From Sulfurimonas sp. (lineage in GTDB: Bacteria > Campylobacterota > Campylobacteria > Campylobacterales > Sulfurimonadaceae): DNA of 64,000 nucleotides. The stretch spans positions 162,485 to 226,484 of the forward strand of contig NZ_JAQTOD010000004.1 in the NCBI RefSeq assembly GCF_028713515.1, read 5' to 3'. Below the pieces are notes generated by a model, which searched no databases, was not told the origin of the DNA, and saw only the letters and a program-made list of their open reading frames with translations. Shown here piece by piece: positions 57,063 to 64,000 of the stretch. The position numbers and the translations under genes were made by a program. Position 1 is the first letter of the stretch. Every line of letters begins with the position of its first letter.

Positions 57063-57551
57063 ATGTACATAAAGCGTGAGTTGAGTAGTGATTTAACAAC
57101 TTTTAAAAACTTACGCCAAAATGTAAAAAATAGAAATAAAAGCTCTCATCGTTATGTCGCCACGGTAGGTATCGGTGGAAATCTCGGAGATGTAAAACGG
57201 AGATTCAGCCATCTGCTAGCCTATTTTAAGCGAGACACAAGAGTTGAGTTACTAAAAATATCGCTTATTTTGCAAAACCCTCCTTTTGGATTTGTAGAAC
57301 AGAGTGACTTTTTTAATTCAATTGTTGTGTTAAAAACAACTATGCAACCAGTTAGATTTTTAGATTATCTAATGAGGGTAGAGAAGAGATTTTCACGAAA
57401 AAGAAGTTTTAAAGATGCTCCAAGGACACTAGATTTGGATATTATTTTTTTTGATAATAGAGTAGTTAAGCTACCAAAACTTCAGATTCCGCATCCAAAA
57501 TATAAAGAGCGAGAGAGTGTGAAAATACCATTAATGGACATTTATAGATGA
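57063..57551 (+). CDS. folK: 7,8-dihydro-6-hydroxymethylpterin pyrophosphokinase (HPPK)
   Basis: 162 residues. An N-terminal extension of about 35 residues precedes the HPPK core 'VATVGIGGNLGDVKRRFSHL', then 'FGFVEQSDFFNSIVVLKT' and the family signature 'RSFKDAPRTLDLDIIFFDN', ending 'IPHPKYKERESVKIPLMDI'. It makes the activated pterin for folate synthesis. The four-base overlap with flhF (ATGA) indicates coupled translation, an arrangement common in Campylobacterota. Confidence 0.93.
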   Translation: MYIKRELSSDLTTFKNLRQNVKNRNKSSHRYVATVGIGGNLGDVKRRFSHLLAYFKRDTRVELLKISLILQNPPFGFVEQSDFFNSIVVLKTTMQPVRFLDYLMRVEKRFSRKRSFKDAPRTLDLDIIFFDNRVVKLPKLQIPHPKYKERESVKIPLMDIYR

Positions 57552-58819
57552 AAATATTAACCTTTACTGGCAAAACCCCATCAGAAGCTCTTAAAAAAGC
57601 AAAGCTAGATATAAACTATAGCCAAATGATTCATATTGATACAAAAGAGATTCAAAAGAAATCTCTTGGACGAGAAGCTGTCTATGAGATTATTATGGGC
57701 TTGGAGAATGATTCAGCGTTTAACTCATATCAAAATGTAAAGCAGACCACAAAAGATGAGAGATCTGTTACGCAAAAAAGCACCGATGTCCTTTTTGATA
57801 TCTCAAGTGCTGCTAGACAAATTTCAAAAATTGCGGATGTAAAAGACCCACTTTATGATTATCAAGAGCCAAAACAACAGTCATTAATTGAGCCTAAAGA
57901 GCTAAAAGAGATAAAGTCAGAAATCTCAAAATTAGGCGATAAAATCAAGATTATTCAAAATATGTTTTGGGATGAAAGGGCGCCTAATCTAGAGAGTCAA
58001 ATCCCATCTGAGTTTGCGGAGATATATCGTCTTGCTTATCAGAGTGGGATGAATAAAGAGCATGTAGATACAATTATGAGTATGACACTAGAGCATATGC
58101 CATATAAAATGAGAGAAAACTCATCTACTGTAAAAAGATATTTTCAAACACTACTCAGAAAAATGGTACCAGTTAGATTAGAGAGTGTTCCTTCTGGTGG
58201 AAGTAAAAAAGTAATCATGCTTGTTGGTCCAACCGGAGTTGGAAAAACAACATCAGTTGCGAAGTTAGCAGCTAGATACTCCTACTTGATGGAAAAAAAA
58301 TATAAAGTAGGCTTGGTTGTTCTTGATACCTACAGAATAGGTGCAGTTGAGCAGTTGATGCAATATGCAAGAATGATGAAATTAGCAATAGAGACAGTTG
58401 TGGATCCACCTGAATTTGCAACCGCCCTTGATTCACTAAAGCATTGTGACTATATTTTAATAGATACGATGGGTTCAAGTCCTTATGATAGAAAAAAAAT
58501 CGAGAAGATATATGAGTGTCTGGACGGAAGCGATATTAAACATAGCGTAGATGTTGTTTTGGTTATGCCAAGCTCCATAAAGTATGAAGATTTGATAGCT
58601 ACTTATGAGAATTTTTCATCTTTAAGTATAGATACTTTGATGTTTACAAAACTTGATGAGACAAGAGGATTTGGAAACATATTTTCTCTAGCATACGAGA
58701 CAAAAAAACCAATAAGTTATTTCTCTGTTGGACAAGAGGTTCCAGAAGATTTAGTTTGTGCTAGTAGTGATTTCTTGGTTGAGTGTCTGTTGAATGGCTT
58801 CAATAGGGGCAAAGCATGA
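57548..58819 (+). CDS. flhF: FlhF, SRP-type GTPase controlling flagellar placement
   Basis: 423 residues. A variable N-terminal region (1-~190) is followed by the NG GTPase domain: G1 'LVGPTGVGKTTSVAKLAARY', 'VLDTYRIGAVEQLMQYARMM', the G3 Asp in 'ILIDTMGSSPYDRKKIEKI' and G4 'FTKLDETRGFGNIFSLAY'. FlhF determines polar flagellum location and number with FlhG, and in Campylobacter and Helicobacter also influences flagellar gene expression. Its end overlaps flhG by four bases. Confidence 0.95.
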   Translation: MKILTFTGKTPSEALKKAKLDINYSQMIHIDTKEIQKKSLGREAVYEIIMGLENDSAFNSYQNVKQTTKDERSVTQKSTDVLFDISSAARQISKIADVKDPLYDYQEPKQQSLIEPKELKEIKSEISKLGDKIKIIQNMFWDERAPNLESQIPSEFAEIYRLAYQSGMNKEHVDTIMSMTLEHMPYKMRENSSTVKRYFQTLLRKMVPVRLESVPSGGSKKVIMLVGPTGVGKTTSVAKLAARYSYLMEKKYKVGLVVLDTYRIGAVEQLMQYARMMKLAIETVVDPPEFATALDSLKHCDYILIDTMGSSPYDRKKIEKIYECLDGSDIKHSVDVVLVMPSSIKYEDLIATYENFSSLSIDTLMFTKLDETRGFGNIFSLAYETKKPISYFSVGQEVPEDLVCASSDFLVECLLNGFNRGKA

Positions 58820-59691
58820 TAGGCAATCAAGCAAAAAAATTAGAAGAGTTAATTGCTTCTAATTCTCAAAAAAGATCTAAAAAGACTCGTTTTATTGCTG
58901 TTACTAGTGGTAAAGGTGGGGTTGGAAAAAGCACTATTAGCTCAAACTTGGCATTTGTCCTCTCTCAAAGTGGGCTTAATGTTGGCATCTTTGATGCAGA
59001 TATCGGGCTTGCAAACTTAGATGTAATGTTTAATGTTAAAATCAAAAAAAATATTTTACATGTTCTAAAAGGTGAAGCGACTGTTTCTGAAATTTTAATT
59101 CCAGTAACAAGAAATCTCATACTTATTCCAGGTGAGAGCGGTGATGAGATACTAAAATACGCAGATAAAGCTCTTTTTGAGAGATTTATGAGTGAAGCTG
59201 AGATACTTGATAAATTAGATGTTATGATAATTGATACTGGAGCCGGAATAGGTGAGCATATAAAAATGTTTACAGATGCAGCCGATGATGTTGTGGTTGT
59301 TACTGTTCCAGACCCTGCAGCGATTACTGATGCTTATGCAACTATCAAAACAATTGCTTCAACAAGAGATGATATCTATCTTATAATGAACCAAGTAAAA
59401 AGTGAAAAAGAGGCTTCCGCTGTTTATGAGAAGATAAAAAAAGTAGCTCTTGCAAACATTGGGGCTAAGTTAAATTTGAAATTAATGGGAAAAATAAATA
59501 GTGATGTAAAAGTTTCATCTTCTGTCAAACAAAGAGCACTCTTTAGTTCAATTCATCAAGCTTCCAGTGTTTATCAGGATATAGTGGCAATAGCAAATGT
59601 TGTAAATAGCACTTTGGAACGAGATATGCTAGTCACCCCTAGCGAGAGCGGATTATCGGGGCTATTTAAGCGTTTGATTAAGCATTTCTAA
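58816..59691 (+). CDS. flhG: FlhG (MinD/ParA-like flagellar number regulator)
   Basis: 291 residues; an ATPase of the MinD/ParA class. The deviant Walker A is 'VTSGKGGVGKSTISSNLAFV', followed by 'VGIFDADIGLANLDVMFNVK', 'MIIDTGAGIGEHIKMFTDAA' and 'VTVPDPAAITDAYATIKTI'. The N-terminal 25 residues ('GNQAKKLEELIASNSQ') include the DQAxxLR-like element by which FlhG activates FlhF, here in the form NQAKKLEEL. Confidence 0.94.
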   Translation: MIGNQAKKLEELIASNSQKRSKKTRFIAVTSGKGGVGKSTISSNLAFVLSQSGLNVGIFDADIGLANLDVMFNVKIKKNILHVLKGEATVSEILIPVTRNLILIPGESGDEILKYADKALFERFMSEAEILDKLDVMIIDTGAGIGEHIKMFTDAADDVVVVTVPDPAAITDAYATIKTIASTRDDIYLIMNQVKSEKEASAVYEKIKKVALANIGAKLNLKLMGKINSDVKVSSSVKQRALFSSIHQASSVYQDIVAIANVVNSTLERDMLVTPSESGLSGLFKRLIKHF

Positions 59692-59713
59692 TATAAACTT
59701 AAGGTATATATCA

Positions 59714-60046
59714 ATGTTGGGTGAAAATTTTGTCTATTTTTTTACTGTTCAAGGCTTTTTCGTTGGAATAGTTTTTAGTATACTAAAATCTTTTAGCGCA
59801 GAGAGTCTTTTGGCATATACACTTCTTATAACTATATTTTTCTACCTTTTCTCACATCTAATAATTGCATTTTACTATAGAACAGCAGTTGGAAAAATCT
59901 CTTCCTTTCCAAAAGAGATACATGAAAGAAGACTTGATATTTTGGCAAGTGAAATAAATAAAAGAGAAAAAATAATAGATAATGTTATAAAAATAGTTGA
60001 TGCTGCAATTCAAATTAATTCAAAAGATAATGAGAAAAGAATATGA
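59714..60046 (+). CDS. small membrane protein between flhG and fliA
   Basis: 110 residues with two hydrophobic helices (FTVQGFFVGIVFSILKSF and 'LAYTLLITIFFYLFSHLIIA') and a C-terminal amphipathic charged helix ('ERRLDILASEINKREKIIDN'). AAGG precedes the ATG and the end overlaps the fliA start (ATGA). A small membrane gene at this position is conserved in many Campylobacterota flagellar clusters. Its role is unknown to me; an inner-membrane factor in flagellar assembly or FlhG localisation is conceivable. Confidence 0.75.
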   Translation: MLGENFVYFFTVQGFFVGIVFSILKSFSAESLLAYTLLITIFFYLFSHLIIAFYYRTAVGKISSFPKEIHERRLDILASEINKREKIIDNVIKIVDAAIQINSKDNEKRI

Positions 60047-60726
60047 TTCATGCATATACGCAGGATTTAAAACATAAAGAAGATGAGCTAGCTATACAGT
60101 ATTTACCGGCAGTAAAAGCTATGGCATTTAGACTAAAAGAGAGACTTCCTAGCTCTGTTGATTTTATGGATTTATCGGCAATTGGAACGGAAGAACTTAT
60201 AAAATTAGCACGAAGATATGATGAGAAACTCAATGACTCGTTTTGGGGTTATGCAAAAACAAGAGTTTACGGGGCAATGCTTGACTATTTAAGAAGCTTG
60301 GATATCGTAAGTCGTGCTTGTAGAAAACTCATGAAAGCCATTGACTATGCAGTAGAAGAGCATAGAGCAACTAGTGATGAGGAGTTAAGTGATGAGGAGT
60401 TAGCAACTATTTTGTGTGAAGATATAGATAAGGTGCATGAAGCTAGAATTGCATCTGGCATATATTCCGTAATGCCTCTTCATGACCAACTTCAAGTTGG
60501 TGACGAGGGTGCATCTATTGCAGCAATAGAAAAAGATGAGCTAATAAATAGTATTAAAAAAGTATTGAATCAGTATCCACAAAGAGAGCAGCTGATAATT
60601 CAGCTTTACTATTTTGAAGAGTTATCTCTTAAGGAAATAAGTGAAATATTGGATATTACTGAGTCAAGAATTTCTCAAATTCATAAGTCTGTTATTCATA
60701 AAATAAAAGAAAGTATAGGAGCATAA
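60043..60726 (+). CDS. fliA: flagellar sigma factor sigma-28
   Basis: 227 residues with sigma-70 regions 2-4. Region 2 includes 'YLPAVKAMAFRLKERLPSSV', 'FMDLSAIGTEELIKLARRYD' and 'SFWGYAKTRVYGAMLDYLRS'; region 4 is 'PQREQLIIQLYYFEELSLKE' with the recognition helix 'ITESRISQIHKSVIHKIKE'. It directs transcription of late flagellar genes. One base separates it from fliM. Confidence 0.95.
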   Translation: MIHAYTQDLKHKEDELAIQYLPAVKAMAFRLKERLPSSVDFMDLSAIGTEELIKLARRYDEKLNDSFWGYAKTRVYGAMLDYLRSLDIVSRACRKLMKAIDYAVEEHRATSDEELSDEELATILCEDIDKVHEARIASGIYSVMPLHDQLQVGDEGASIAAIEKDELINSIKKVLNQYPQREQLIIQLYYFEELSLKEISEILDITESRISQIHKSVIHKIKESIGA

Positions 60727-60727
60727 A

Positions 60728-61852
60728 ATGGCAGATATACTTTCACAAGAAGAGATAGATGCCCTTTTAGATGTTGTAGAAGATGATGGTGAGGAGTTTG
60801 ATAATGATGAGGAAGGGAGCCGTCCATCGCAGAGACAAATAACTCTTTATGATTTTAAGAGACCAAATAGGGTATCAAAAGAGCAGCTTCGGGCTTTTCG
60901 TGGAATTCATGATAAGATGGCTCGTTCACTAGCTTCACAGATATCATCTATTATGCGCTCAATTGTTGAGATACAGCTTCACTCCGTAGATCAGATGACA
61001 TATGGTGAGTTTTTGATGTCTCTACCAAATCCAACAAGTTTTAATGTTTTTTCATTTAAACCACTTGAAGGTAATGGAATTATCGAGATAAATCCATCTA
61101 TTGCTTTTCCAATGCTTGATCGTCTTCTAGGAGGAAAAGGTGAGCCATTTGATGCAAATCGTGAATTTTCTGACATAGAATTAAACCTTTTTGAAACAAT
61201 TCTAAGAGTCATGATGAGTACACTAAAGGAGGCTTGGGCGGCAGTTATGGATATTTATCCAACTGTTGAATCAAAAGAGACAAGTCCAAATGTTGTCCAG
61301 ATTGTTGCTCAAAATGAAATTGTTGTTATGGTTGTTATGGAAATTACTGTTGGACAAAGTTCTGGAATGATGAATATATGTTATCCAGTTATTTCACTGG
61401 AGCCAATTTTACCAAAGCTAGCAAGCAGAGATTTAATGCTCAATGAGACAAGTACAAAAAAAAGTAGAAACACAGAACTTCAAGTGCTTTTAGGTGGCGC
61501 ACAAGTTAATGTAAGCGCAATTTTAGGCAAGGTTGATTTGACACTTGGTGAGATACTTGAGCTTAAAAATGGAGATATAATAAAGCTGACTAGTGCGGCG
61601 GATGATATTGTAATGCTGTGTGTAGATGGAAAAGATAGATTTCTTGGAAAAATGGGGCTTAGAAGATTTAGAAAGTCAATACAGATAACGGAAATGATTA
61701 ATACTGAAAAAGATGCAGTAAAAAGAGCACTAGAGAGTTTTGAAGTTGCAAGGTTTGATAAAATATCTGGAGCAAAAAATATTATGAGTCAGAAAGATGA
61801 AGACGAAGATGAGTATGAAGATAACAGCGATGATGGGGGGTACAGAAGATGA
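60728..61852 (+). CDS. fliM: FliM, flagellar motor switch protein
   Basis: 374 residues. The N-terminal CheY-binding motif is 'ADILSQEEIDALLDVVEDD', then the CheC/CheX-like middle domain ('MTYGEFLMSLPNPTSFNVFS', 'MLDRLLGGKGEPFDANREF') and the SpoA C-ring domain ('LQVLLGGAQVNVSAILGKV'). The acidic tail (EDEDEYEDNSDDGG) is a lineage feature. Its ATGA overlap with fliY indicates coupled synthesis of switch components. Confidence 0.96.
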   Translation: MADILSQEEIDALLDVVEDDGEEFDNDEEGSRPSQRQITLYDFKRPNRVSKEQLRAFRGIHDKMARSLASQISSIMRSIVEIQLHSVDQMTYGEFLMSLPNPTSFNVFSFKPLEGNGIIEINPSIAFPMLDRLLGGKGEPFDANREFSDIELNLFETILRVMMSTLKEAWAAVMDIYPTVESKETSPNVVQIVAQNEIVVMVVMEITVGQSSGMMNICYPVISLEPILPKLASRDLMLNETSTKKSRNTELQVLLGGAQVNVSAILGKVDLTLGEILELKNGDIIKLTSAADDIVMLCVDGKDRFLGKMGLRRFRKSIQITEMINTEKDAVKRALESFEVARFDKISGAKNIMSQKDEDEDEYEDNSDDGGYRR

Positions 61853-62709
61853 GTAGCTTTATGAAATTATTTGTAGATGAGGCAGTTGGTACTATTGAGG
61901 CACTGATTGGTCAGGCCCCAGCCATTAGCCTAAAGGAAGAGCAAGAGCTAAGTATACTTTCAAATATTATTCCGCCAATAGTACTGTTGAAAATTAGTGT
62001 TAGCGGAGATGTTAGTGCATCAGTAATGGTTGCGTTAACACCAAATCTTGTCACTTCTTTGGCTGATATGATGCTTGGGGAAGAAGACAGTAGCAGAGAA
62101 GATGTAACTAATGATGATTTAGATGCCATAAAAGAGATTGTATCGAATATATTTGGTGCTATTTCAAATAGTTTATCTGCTCAAAAAGAGATTCCTATTC
62201 TCTCTTTTAATGTAGAAGGTGTTGAATATATAGGAGAAAACAAAGAGGTTTCATTAGAAAAATATAGCAAAATGTTTGTCTATAATTTTCAAATAGCTGA
62301 TATTAAGTCTTTCTTTATGTTTGTCATAGATAGTAAGCTGGAAGAGTCAATATTTTGTACAAATAAAAAAGATATATATGAAGAGACAAAAGAGAGTTCA
62401 GCTGGAAACGGCATGGGTTCTATAGCAAACTTAAATAGTGATGAGATGAATAATATATCTCTTATTATGGATGTGAAACTCCCAGTAAAAGTGAGAATTG
62501 GTAAAAAGAAAATGCTACTAAAAGATGTTTTAAATATGGATATCGGTTCCGTTATTGAACTAAATCAGTTAGCAAATGATCCTTTAGAAATTCTAGTGGA
62601 TGATCATGTTATTGCAGAGGGTGAAGTTGTAATTGTTGATGGAAACTTTGGTATCCAGATTACCTCTATTGGTACTAAGCGAGAAAGACTAAATAAACTA
62701 AAGTCATAA
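61849..62709 (+). CDS. fliY: FliY, flagellar motor switch protein (FliN-like)
   Basis: 286 residues, matching the length of the Campylobacterota FliY rather than short FliN. An N-terminal CheC-like region ('VALTPNLVTSLADMMLGEED', 'LDAIKEIVSNIFGAISNSLS') is followed by a linker and a C-terminal SpoA/FliN domain ('ISLIMDVKLPVKVRIGKKKM', 'VIELNQLANDPLEILVDDHV', 'IAEGEVVIVDGNFGIQITSI'). With FliM it forms the C-ring that sets rotation direction. Confidence 0.95.
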   Translation: MSSFMKLFVDEAVGTIEALIGQAPAISLKEEQELSILSNIIPPIVLLKISVSGDVSASVMVALTPNLVTSLADMMLGEEDSSREDVTNDDLDAIKEIVSNIFGAISNSLSAQKEIPILSFNVEGVEYIGENKEVSLEKYSKMFVYNFQIADIKSFFMFVIDSKLEESIFCTNKKDIYEETKESSAGNGMGSIANLNSDEMNNISLIMDVKLPVKVRIGKKKMLLKDVLNMDIGSVIELNQLANDPLEILVDDHVIAEGEVVIVDGNFGIQITSIGTKRERLNKLKS

Positions 62710-62713
62710 AATA

Positions 62714-63766
62714 ATGAAAAATATTAAAAAACAGAGTGATAAAAAAGTTTTAGTTGGTATGAGCGGAGGCGTTGACTCTACAATATCTGCACTTCAACTA
62801 AAAGAGGATGGCTATGAAGTGGAGGGTCTCTATATGAAACTTCACTCAAAACCAGGATATCATGAGATTCATTTAGCTCGCGCCCAGAAGGCCGCTGATT
62901 TTGTTGGCATCAAACTCCATGTCTTAGATCTTCAAGATATTTTTAATGAAAAAGTTTTCAAACCATTTATAGATACTTATGCAGAGGGAAAAACTCCAAA
63001 TCCATGTGCTTTATGCAATAGAAGTCTAAAATTTGGTGAAATGGTAAAGTTTGCAGATACAATCGGAGCAGATTTTATAGCTACTGGGCATTATATCAAG
63101 ACAGATGGAAAATATTTTTATGAAGCAAGTGACGATACAAAAGATCAGAGTTATTTTCTTTTTTATGTACAAAAAAATATTTTACCAAGACTTATCTTTC
63201 CGCTTGGAGATAAAAAAAAGAGTGATATAAAAGAGTTAGCTTTATCCATAAAGGGTCTAGAGTCATTTGCATCCCAGGGCGAGTCATCAGAGATATGCTT
63301 TGTTGAGACGACATATACAGATTTACTTAAAGATTATGTTGAGGTAGATAATGTGGGCAAAGTCCTTGACATTGATGGCAATATTGTTGGTGAGCACAAG
63401 GGTTTTATGCACTATACAATAGGGAAAAGAAGAGGTTTTAGTGTTAAAGGTGCGCATGATCCACACTTTGTTATAAGCATAGATCCTAAAAATAATCAAA
63501 TAACAGTAGGAAAGAAAGAGGAACTAGAATGTAATAGCGTAATACTTGGTGATCTGAACCTTTATACTGATGAGAAAGAGTTTGATACAACGGTGAAGCT
63601 GAGGTACAGAACAAAAGCAGTTTCTTGTCATGTTATTATAAAAAATGATAAAGCATTTGTGACATTAAAAGAGAGTGTTTTCGGTGTAGCGGTTGGTCAA
63701 GCCGCTGTTTTTTATGATGATAATAGATTGATTGGCGGCGGCTGGATAGAAGATGCTGCCCGTTAA
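62714..63766 (+). CDS. mnmA: tRNA-specific 2-thiouridylase MnmA
   Basis: 350 residues; sulfurates U34 of Lys, Glu and Gln tRNAs. The PP-loop is 'VLVGMSGGVDSTISALQL', the catalytic cysteine pair lies in 'NPCALCNRSLKFGEM' and 'SSEICFVETTYTDLL', and 'GFMHYTIGKRRGFSVKG' and 'LRYRTKAVSCHVIIKN' are further signatures. It starts four bases after fliY and may be the end of the flagellar transcript, though it has no role in motility. Confidence 0.96.
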   Translation: MKNIKKQSDKKVLVGMSGGVDSTISALQLKEDGYEVEGLYMKLHSKPGYHEIHLARAQKAADFVGIKLHVLDLQDIFNEKVFKPFIDTYAEGKTPNPCALCNRSLKFGEMVKFADTIGADFIATGHYIKTDGKYFYEASDDTKDQSYFLFYVQKNILPRLIFPLGDKKKSDIKELALSIKGLESFASQGESSEICFVETTYTDLLKDYVEVDNVGKVLDIDGNIVGEHKGFMHYTIGKRRGFSVKGAHDPHFVISIDPKNNQITVGKKEELECNSVILGDLNLYTDEKEFDTTVKLRYRTKAVSCHVIIKNDKAFVTLKESVFGVAVGQAAVFYDDNRLIGGGWIEDAAR

Positions 63767-64000
63767 TATGAGAAAATAACAAACATTCCCAATTCCCCCC
63801 ACCAATTAAGCCCTCTCTAAGCAACTCTTACCTATAATTCCCATCCACAAACAAAGCGACCTAAAGTTTAGGCGTAACGCTCTAGAAGAGCCGAAATAAC
63901 TTCGTTTGAGATCATTGAAAACTAAGCAAGTAAATAGAACGAACGACTAATAACTTTTTCAAAAGTTGTTAAGTTTTTTATTCGTAACAAGTTTACTTAG
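63767..64000. other. non-coding end of window with small palindromes, possibly an rRNA operon leader or spacer
   Basis: No gene is visible. CCTAAA-G-TTTAGG (63860-63872) and GCTCT-AGA-AGAGC (63879-63891) are followed by GATCATTGAAAACTAAGCAA, which resembles the antitermination-like end of rRNA spacers. AACTTTT-TC-AAAAGTT (63952-63967) then precedes a six-T run and looks like a terminator or leader hairpin. The final TTTACTT can pair with AAGTAAA near 63929. An rRNA gene may follow beyond the window; this is inference. Confidence 0.35.
63952..63977 (+). terminator. hairpin followed by T tract at window end
   Basis: AACTTTT (63952-63958) and AAAAGTT (63961-63967) form a tight stem with a two-base loop as drawn; in practice the outer pairs would open. 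It is followed by GTTAAGTTTTTTATT. It could end transcription from mnmA or act in a leader. Confidence 0.4.

Noticed and set aside
57063..57170. Possible separate small gene at the start of folK
   Set aside because: The 35-residue N-terminal extension is in frame with the HPPK core, and the ATG directly follows the aroQ stop, so it is more simply the folK N-terminus.

Overview
The window comes from a Campylobacterota (epsilonproteobacterial) chromosome and looks Sulfurimonas-like. The evidence is an AT-rich genome, a napAGHBFLD-type periplasmic nitrate reductase operon without napC, the aroQ-folK-flhF-flhG-(small membrane protein)-fliA-fliM-fliY flagellar cluster typical of this phylum, an aminofutalosine-deaminase-family hydrolase and an ArsS-like sensor kinase. 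Species assignment is inference; no rRNA gene lies inside the window.

Layout. 1-1.8 kb: the end of an ABC-transport auxiliary lipoprotein, then a Xaa-Pro aminopeptidase. 1.9-10.1 kb (minus strand): a nap operon, napA-G-H-B-F-L, a PAS-only protein, napD and two unrecognised small proteins. 10.1-10.85 kb: a long AT-rich control region. 10.85-12.9 kb: an EamA transporter, decayed gene remnants (DUF1016-like, SLC13/DASS transporter) and a Dabb protein. 12.9-17.2 kb (minus): a redox operon of SHP-like cytochrome, diheme cytochrome DHC, a cytochrome b561-DHC fusion, a Spy/CpxP-like protein and a two-component system. 17.8-19.8 kb: a diguanylate cyclase and a META-domain lipoprotein. 20.0-25.2 kb: a copper-handling cluster (YHS-P-type ATPase, small exported protein, TolC-like lipoprotein, multicopper oxidase) with higher GC than its surroundings. 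25.3-30.3 kb: radical SAM protein, surE, tcdA-like gene, two outer-membrane barrel candidates and small unknowns.

30.4-54.3 kb is the most striking part. One apparently co-directional block encodes a 4616-residue RTX-repeat surface protein, a LapB/HlyB-type ABC exporter, an HlyD-type adaptor, a sensor-only Cache-like membrane protein, a MotA/TolQ/ExbB-like channel protein, a MotB/SiiA-like partner with a transmembrane Asp, a TolC-like outer-membrane channel, a small exported protein and a TPR-glycosyltransferase. The set parallels the Salmonella SPI-4 Sii system (giant adhesin SiiE, T1SS SiiCDF, proton-channel pair SiiAB). It adds a putative sensor and a putative glycosyltransferase, and no LapD/LapG pair is visible. 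I read it as a possible proton-motive-force-coupled, possibly glycosylating, giant-adhesin secretion system.

54.4-63.8 kb: sppA and an aminofutalosine-deaminase-family gene (minus), then aroQ, folK and the flagellar genes flhF, flhG, fliA, fliM and fliY, and finally mnmA. The last 230 bases hold several small palindromes and resemble an rRNA-operon leader or spacer; this is a weak inference.
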